Origin: Silurus meridionalis
Taxonomy: Eukaryota; Chordata; Actinopteri; Siluriformes; Siluridae
Length of the DNA stretch: 64,000 nt
NCBI RefSeq assembly: GCF_014805685.1
Contig: NC_060885.1
Coordinates: 21,224,632-21,288,631, forward strand
Reading direction: 5' to 3'
The position numbers and the translations under genes were made by a program. The stretch's first letter is position 1. Each line of letters opens with the position of its first letter. The notes under the pieces were generated by a model that saw only the letters and a list, made by a program, of their open reading frames with translations, did no database searches and was not told the DNA's origin. This document shows, one piece after another, positions 60,590 to 64,000 of this stretch.

Positions 60590-61860
60590 CCAGAGGTCAG
60601 TCTTGAGAGACTGTTTCCCTTAAAAAAACTATCTGGCAACCTGGCAACACCTACAGGACTTGTCTCAATGGGTCCTGCGCACTGTAGAGAGAGCCTTTAC
60701 AAATAAGTTCGGGTCTTGTCTGGCTCGGTTCAACAGGGTGTGTCCCACTCTGGTGGGGCCCAAGAAACCTCTGGTTATGGAACAAGAAGTGTAAACTCTC
60801 TTGAGCAAGCATGCCATTGAGGTGGTCTCTTTGTTCAGCAGAGAATCCGGATTCTACAGCCGGTACTTCATAGTTCCCAAGAAGGATGGCAGGCTGCGTC
60901 TCATTTTAGATCTATTTCAGCTGAACTGCTTTCTATTAAAACTCAGGTTCAAGATGCTCACCTTGAAACCGGTTGTGTCCCAAATCAGGTCTGAGGACTG
61001 GTTTGTCACAATAGATCTGAAGGATGCTTATTTTCATGTACTGTATCCATACTTCCTTCACACAGGAAGTTCCTAAGGTTTGCTTTCGGGGCCAGAGCAT
61101 AACAATATCTGAACTCTCTGTTTAGCCTTGCACTCTCACCCCTTACCATCACAAAGTGTCGACTACTGTTGATATTAACTTGATCAGAGCACCTGGCGAC
61201 GCAGCATCGAGATGACGTTTTCGCTAATATGAAGAAATTGGGAGTGAACGCCAAGAAAAGTTAAAACTTTCTCTGGTACAGGAAACCACTTATCTAGGCG
61301 TAGTGTGGAATTTTGACCATTATGCGGGCGCAGCTGTTTTGTGCACAAGTCAAGTCTATGCTTACAGCCGTCAAGAGAGTGAGAGAAGGCCAGCTTCTCA
61401 CTGTGAAGCAGTTTCAAAGACTGCTGGGTCTGATACCAGCTGTATCCAATGTGGTGCCACTTGTCCTACTATACATGCAACCCCTAGAGTGGTGGCTCAG
61501 GGACAGAGGGTTCTCCCAAAAGGCCAACCTACTCTGCACAGTCAAGGTCATGCATTGAGTGTTATGGGCCTTAGACATGTGGAAAGATCCCAGGTTCCTG
61601 TTATAGGGCCCCCTGTTAGGGGCTACTCCACCCAAGGTCTATGGAGATGCCTGGAGATGTTGGCCGTGCTTCTTGAAGCGTTGAAGCATTTCTCAGCATT
61701 TCATGTTCATGTGCTGGTCTGTACCGACAACACATCGTGGTCTCCTACATCAACCACCAGGGGGTTCTGCGACTCTTTTGCAAAGTGGCATGACAGATCC
61801 TCCTGTGGGCCCATAGGAAGCTGCTCTCACTGAGAGCACTATACATCCCGGGGAAGTTGA
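60590..61860 (+). pseudogene. DIRS reverse transcriptase/RNase H remnant
   Basis: At 60801-61076 the frame reads RESGFYSRYFIVPKKDGRLR, LILDLFQLNCFL, then QIRSEDWFVTIDLKDAYFHV. This is the fingers region and motif A (Asp in DLKDAYFH) of DIRS reverse transcriptase. The YXDD region is lost to frameshifts. Later, in other frames, come KQFQRLLGLIPAVSNVVPLV, CLEMLAVLLEALKHF and VLVCTDNTS followed by an out-of-frame YINHQG equivalent, the RNase H part. The residues match the minus-strand copy at the window start. Confidence 0.8.
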
Positions 61861-62289
61861 ATCAAGGAGCAGATGCTCTTTCAAGGCAAGGGTCGAGGCA
61901 TGGGGAAATAGAGGCTCTACCCGGAAGTGGTGGAGCAAATATGGAGAAGATTTTACAAGTGGACCTGATGTCGCAGTGTCCCCTCTGGTTCTCCCTGGTT
62001 CTCCCCTCTTGAGCTGGATGCCATGGTACAGGTGTACCTGAGGCTCTGCCTGTGCATCTTTCCCCCCTGTAGTGCTGCTCCCGGGAGTTTGCTGGGATGG
62101 AGTCATTCTCCTCCCTAGTAGCCCTGTGCTGGCCAGGCCAGCCATGGTTCACCAACCTGGTAAACCTTCTCTAACACCCTCCCTTAGAGATTCCTCCCAG
62201 GAGGGATCTTCTCTCAGGCAGGGGGCACTTTACTTCACCCCAGACCAGAGCTGTGGAGGCTGTGGCTGTGGCCCCTGAGGTCTCTCAGC

Positions 62290-63130
62290 TGAGGTTGTAG
62301 AGACCATTCTCCAATCCAGAGCTCCCTCCACGAGGGGGTCGTATGCCGCAAAGTGGCGCCTGTTCACTACATGGTGCATAGGTCACCACTTAGACCCAGT
62401 TAACTGCCCTGGTTGGCCCAGTGCTGGGATTTCATCAAGAACAGTTTGCCAAGAGGTCTCCTTCCACCCTCCTTCCACCTGCTTTTGCGACTTATCATGC
62501 TCCGCTTGCTGAGTAGTCGCTAAGGAAAAAAACAGTTAGTGACATGTTTCCTCCATTGTACCCTGAGTCTGAGGTCTCAGGTGCGACACAGAGTGCCTAT
62601 ATGAGACCTGGCCGTTGTTTTGGAGGCCTTGTCTAAGTGCCCTTGAGATTTTTTGACAGTCAAGACAGTCAAAGTTTTTTTACTGCCCATTTATTCTCAT
62701 CTATTCTAAGGTTTGGGACCTTAACGCTCTTTTTGTGAGACCCTCCAGTCTGGAGTTTATCCCAGGCATGGCTCGTGCCTTCCTCTACCCCAGACCGGGA
62801 GAAGCTTCTCTAGAAGAAGTGTCTAGTGTGAGCAATGGACATATAGGTCCACAGAACGCAACTGTGGAGGAAGTCAGAGCAGCTGTTCATCTGCTATGGC
62901 CCTCCGAGGAGAGGACTCCCTGCAAACAAGAAGATGCTCAGCAGATGGATTGTGGATGCTATTTCATCCTCTCATGAGTCCTCTGGTCCTTTTGGGGTCA
63001 GAGCTCACTGGACTAGGGGTGTGGCAGCCTCTAAGACTTTGCTCTCTGAAGTTTCCCTCTAAGACATCTGCATTGCTGCGGGCTGGTACACCCAGCTAAC
63101 CTTTGTCAGGTTTTATAGACTTTACCTTAG
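62290..63130 (+). pseudogene. DIRS tyrosine recombinase remnant
   Basis: Decayed coding sequence after the RNase H region. The clearest part is near 62995-63130, where WTRGVAA, KTLLSEVS, DICIAAGWYTQLTFVRFYRL can be read with frame changes. This is the C-terminal block of a DIRS tyrosine recombinase, with RFY including the nucleophilic Tyr. This enzyme would integrate a circular DNA copy. No continuous frame remains. Confidence 0.65.
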
Positions 63131-63205
63131 TGCCTCCTGTCCCCTCTGTTCTTCAACCTAGCTGTGCCCATCTACTCTAGGCAGGCATTTGTCAGTACAT
63201 CCCCA

Positions 63206-63390
63206 GGTTACGTATGTAACCATGGTTCCCCAAGGAAAGGAGACTCTGTGTCTCCATGCCACACTGCCTGCATCCTGCAGCGCTTCATTCCCTTTTCAGA
63301 AGCTAGTGCTGGTTTAACTCCATGTGCTCTTATAGTTTCCTGGTCATTCGGTCATTTCATTCCCTCGGGGAACCATGGTTACATACGTAA
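63206..63390. repeat. DIRS right terminal repeats (inverted 24-bp arms)
   Basis: TTACGTATGTAACCATGGTTCCCC at 63208-63231 and its exact reverse complement at 63367-63390, separated by 135 bp. Confidence 0.85.
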
Positions 63391-63558
63391 TTTGGAGATG
63401 ATGTTGATGTACTAATCACAACTGAACATAGAGCTAACTTTAGAAAACTAAACCAACATAAGTACATGTAAGTGTAATTAAGTTATTTAGTGTTTTATAT
63501 CAATTTCAATCTATTTCTCTTTAAATCTCACTGTCAAACTAGTACAGGCTGTGGGTGA

Positions 63559-63748
63559 CATATGCAGCTATGGACACATCAATGGATGGCGCTGGATTAC
63601 TTTCATGCTGGAATCCTTCGCATCGAACGTATAAAGATGCACTAATAATAAATAACAAAGATTAGTGCATCTTTATACGTTCGATGCGAATGATTCCAGC
63701 ATGAAAGTAATCCAGCGCCATCCATTGATGTGTCTATAGCTGCATATG
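63559..63748. repeat. fold-back palindrome I: two 88-bp arms, 14-bp spacer
   Basis: Left arm 63559-63646 (CATATGCAGCTATGG ... GATGCACTAAT) and right arm 63661-63748 are reverse complements with two mismatches in 88. Spacer 63647-63660. Confidence 0.95.
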
Positions 63749-63939
63749 GCATATGATATAAACAATTTGAAAGTATGCACATTTATTTCATAATCTTCCT
63801 TATAGAACATACTTGAATTTGTTTATCACCACATTTAAATGTAAGAGTCATTTAAATGTGGTGATAAACAAATTCAAGAATTTATAGAAGATTATGAAAT
63901 AATATATATTTCAAATTGTTTATATCATATGCCATATGC
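63742..63939. repeat. fold-back palindrome II: ~100/91-bp arms, 7-bp spacer
   Basis: Left arm 63742-63841 (GCATATGGCATATGATATAA ... CACATTTAAATG) and right arm 63849-63939 are complementary, perfect over the inner 30 bp and with small gaps further out. It shares its left edge with the right edge of palindrome I. Part of its left arm (ATATGATATAAACAATTTGA) is repeated in direct orientation at 63942-63978, so the array continues toward the window end. Confidence 0.9.
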
Positions 63940-64000
63940 ACATATGATATAAACAATTTGAAAGTATGCACATTTATTACTCATGAATAAAGTCACAAAA

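Larger units (their letters stand above)
60190..63392 (+). mobile_element. DIRS-type tyrosine-recombinase retrotransposon, degenerate
   Basis: In order on the plus strand: a gag-like/RT leader (60500-60790), reverse transcriptase (60801-61076), RNase H (about 61560-61860), a Trp-rich segment (61930-62280), a tyrosine recombinase (about 62290-63130) and a right terminal region at 63206-63392. The last holds TTACGTATGTAACCATGGTTCCCC and its exact inverted copy, the terminal sequence of fish DIRS elements. The left terminus is not recognisable. Many frameshifts make it inactive. A second, shorter copy in the opposite direction is at 1-1000. Confidence 0.85.

Overview
This window is nuclear DNA of a ray-finned fish. 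It is AT-rich and crowded with CA/GT, CT/GA, AT and GATA microsatellites. Its mobile elements are typical of teleosts: DIRS tyrosine-recombinase retrotransposons, Ty3/gypsy elements and solo LTRs, RTE- and L2-type LINEs, several Tc1-like families and short hAT-type elements. Nothing looks bacterial or viral. The species cannot be named from the sequence.

Only one intact host gene is clear: a two-exon FOXI-class forkhead transcription factor on the minus strand (CDS exons 14610-14019 and 13767-13190, 389 aa). It has a TATA box, a short 251-bp intron and polyadenylation signals. A CpG-rich patch at 19.78-20.6 kb may hold a first exon of another transcript, but this is weak. Everything else is repeats or unassigned intergenic DNA. 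A stretch at 49.6-51.8 kb has little repeat content and is the best place to look for conserved regulatory DNA.

Layout. 1-1.0 kb: DIRS fragment, minus. 1.3-3.34 kb: internally deleted Ty3/gypsy element, minus. 4.96-6.07 kb: shortened Tc1-like element. 6.6-6.95 kb: L2-like LINE fragment. 8.8-9.17 kb: 5' half of a second Tc1 family. 13.1-14.9 kb: FOXI gene. 17.0-17.55 kb: Tc1 relic. 18.7-19.5 kb: three units that each begin with the same terminal sequence. 21.0-21.5 kb: solo LTR with target duplication. 21.86-24.36 kb: TIR-bounded Tc1/IS630-type element with an Arg/Gly-rich, intron-containing transposase and a 318-bp palindrome. 24.7-28.65 kb: a local tandem duplication whose second copy is split by a nearly full-length RTE LINE (18-bp target duplication) and then by a gypsy LTR fragment. 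33.6-34.9 kb: probable hAT-type insert in a TA tract and an RTE tail. 41.8-44.4 kb: Tc1 element containing a hAT-type element and a gypsy solo LTR, each with its own exact target duplication. 45.4 kb: 168-bp hAT-type MITE. 47.1-49.3 kb: Tc1 relic and another TIR element. 53.0 kb: 150-bp AT tract. 53.4-54.35 kb: RTE fragment. 59.6-60.2 kb: Tc1 relic. 60.2-63.4 kb: DIRS element. 63.56-63.98 kb: two back-to-back fold-back palindromes running to the window end.

The transposons do not form a working system. All their coding regions are broken. Their nesting does give a relative order of insertion at several places. The FOXI gene stands alone as the functional locus, and it has no co-transcribed neighbours.
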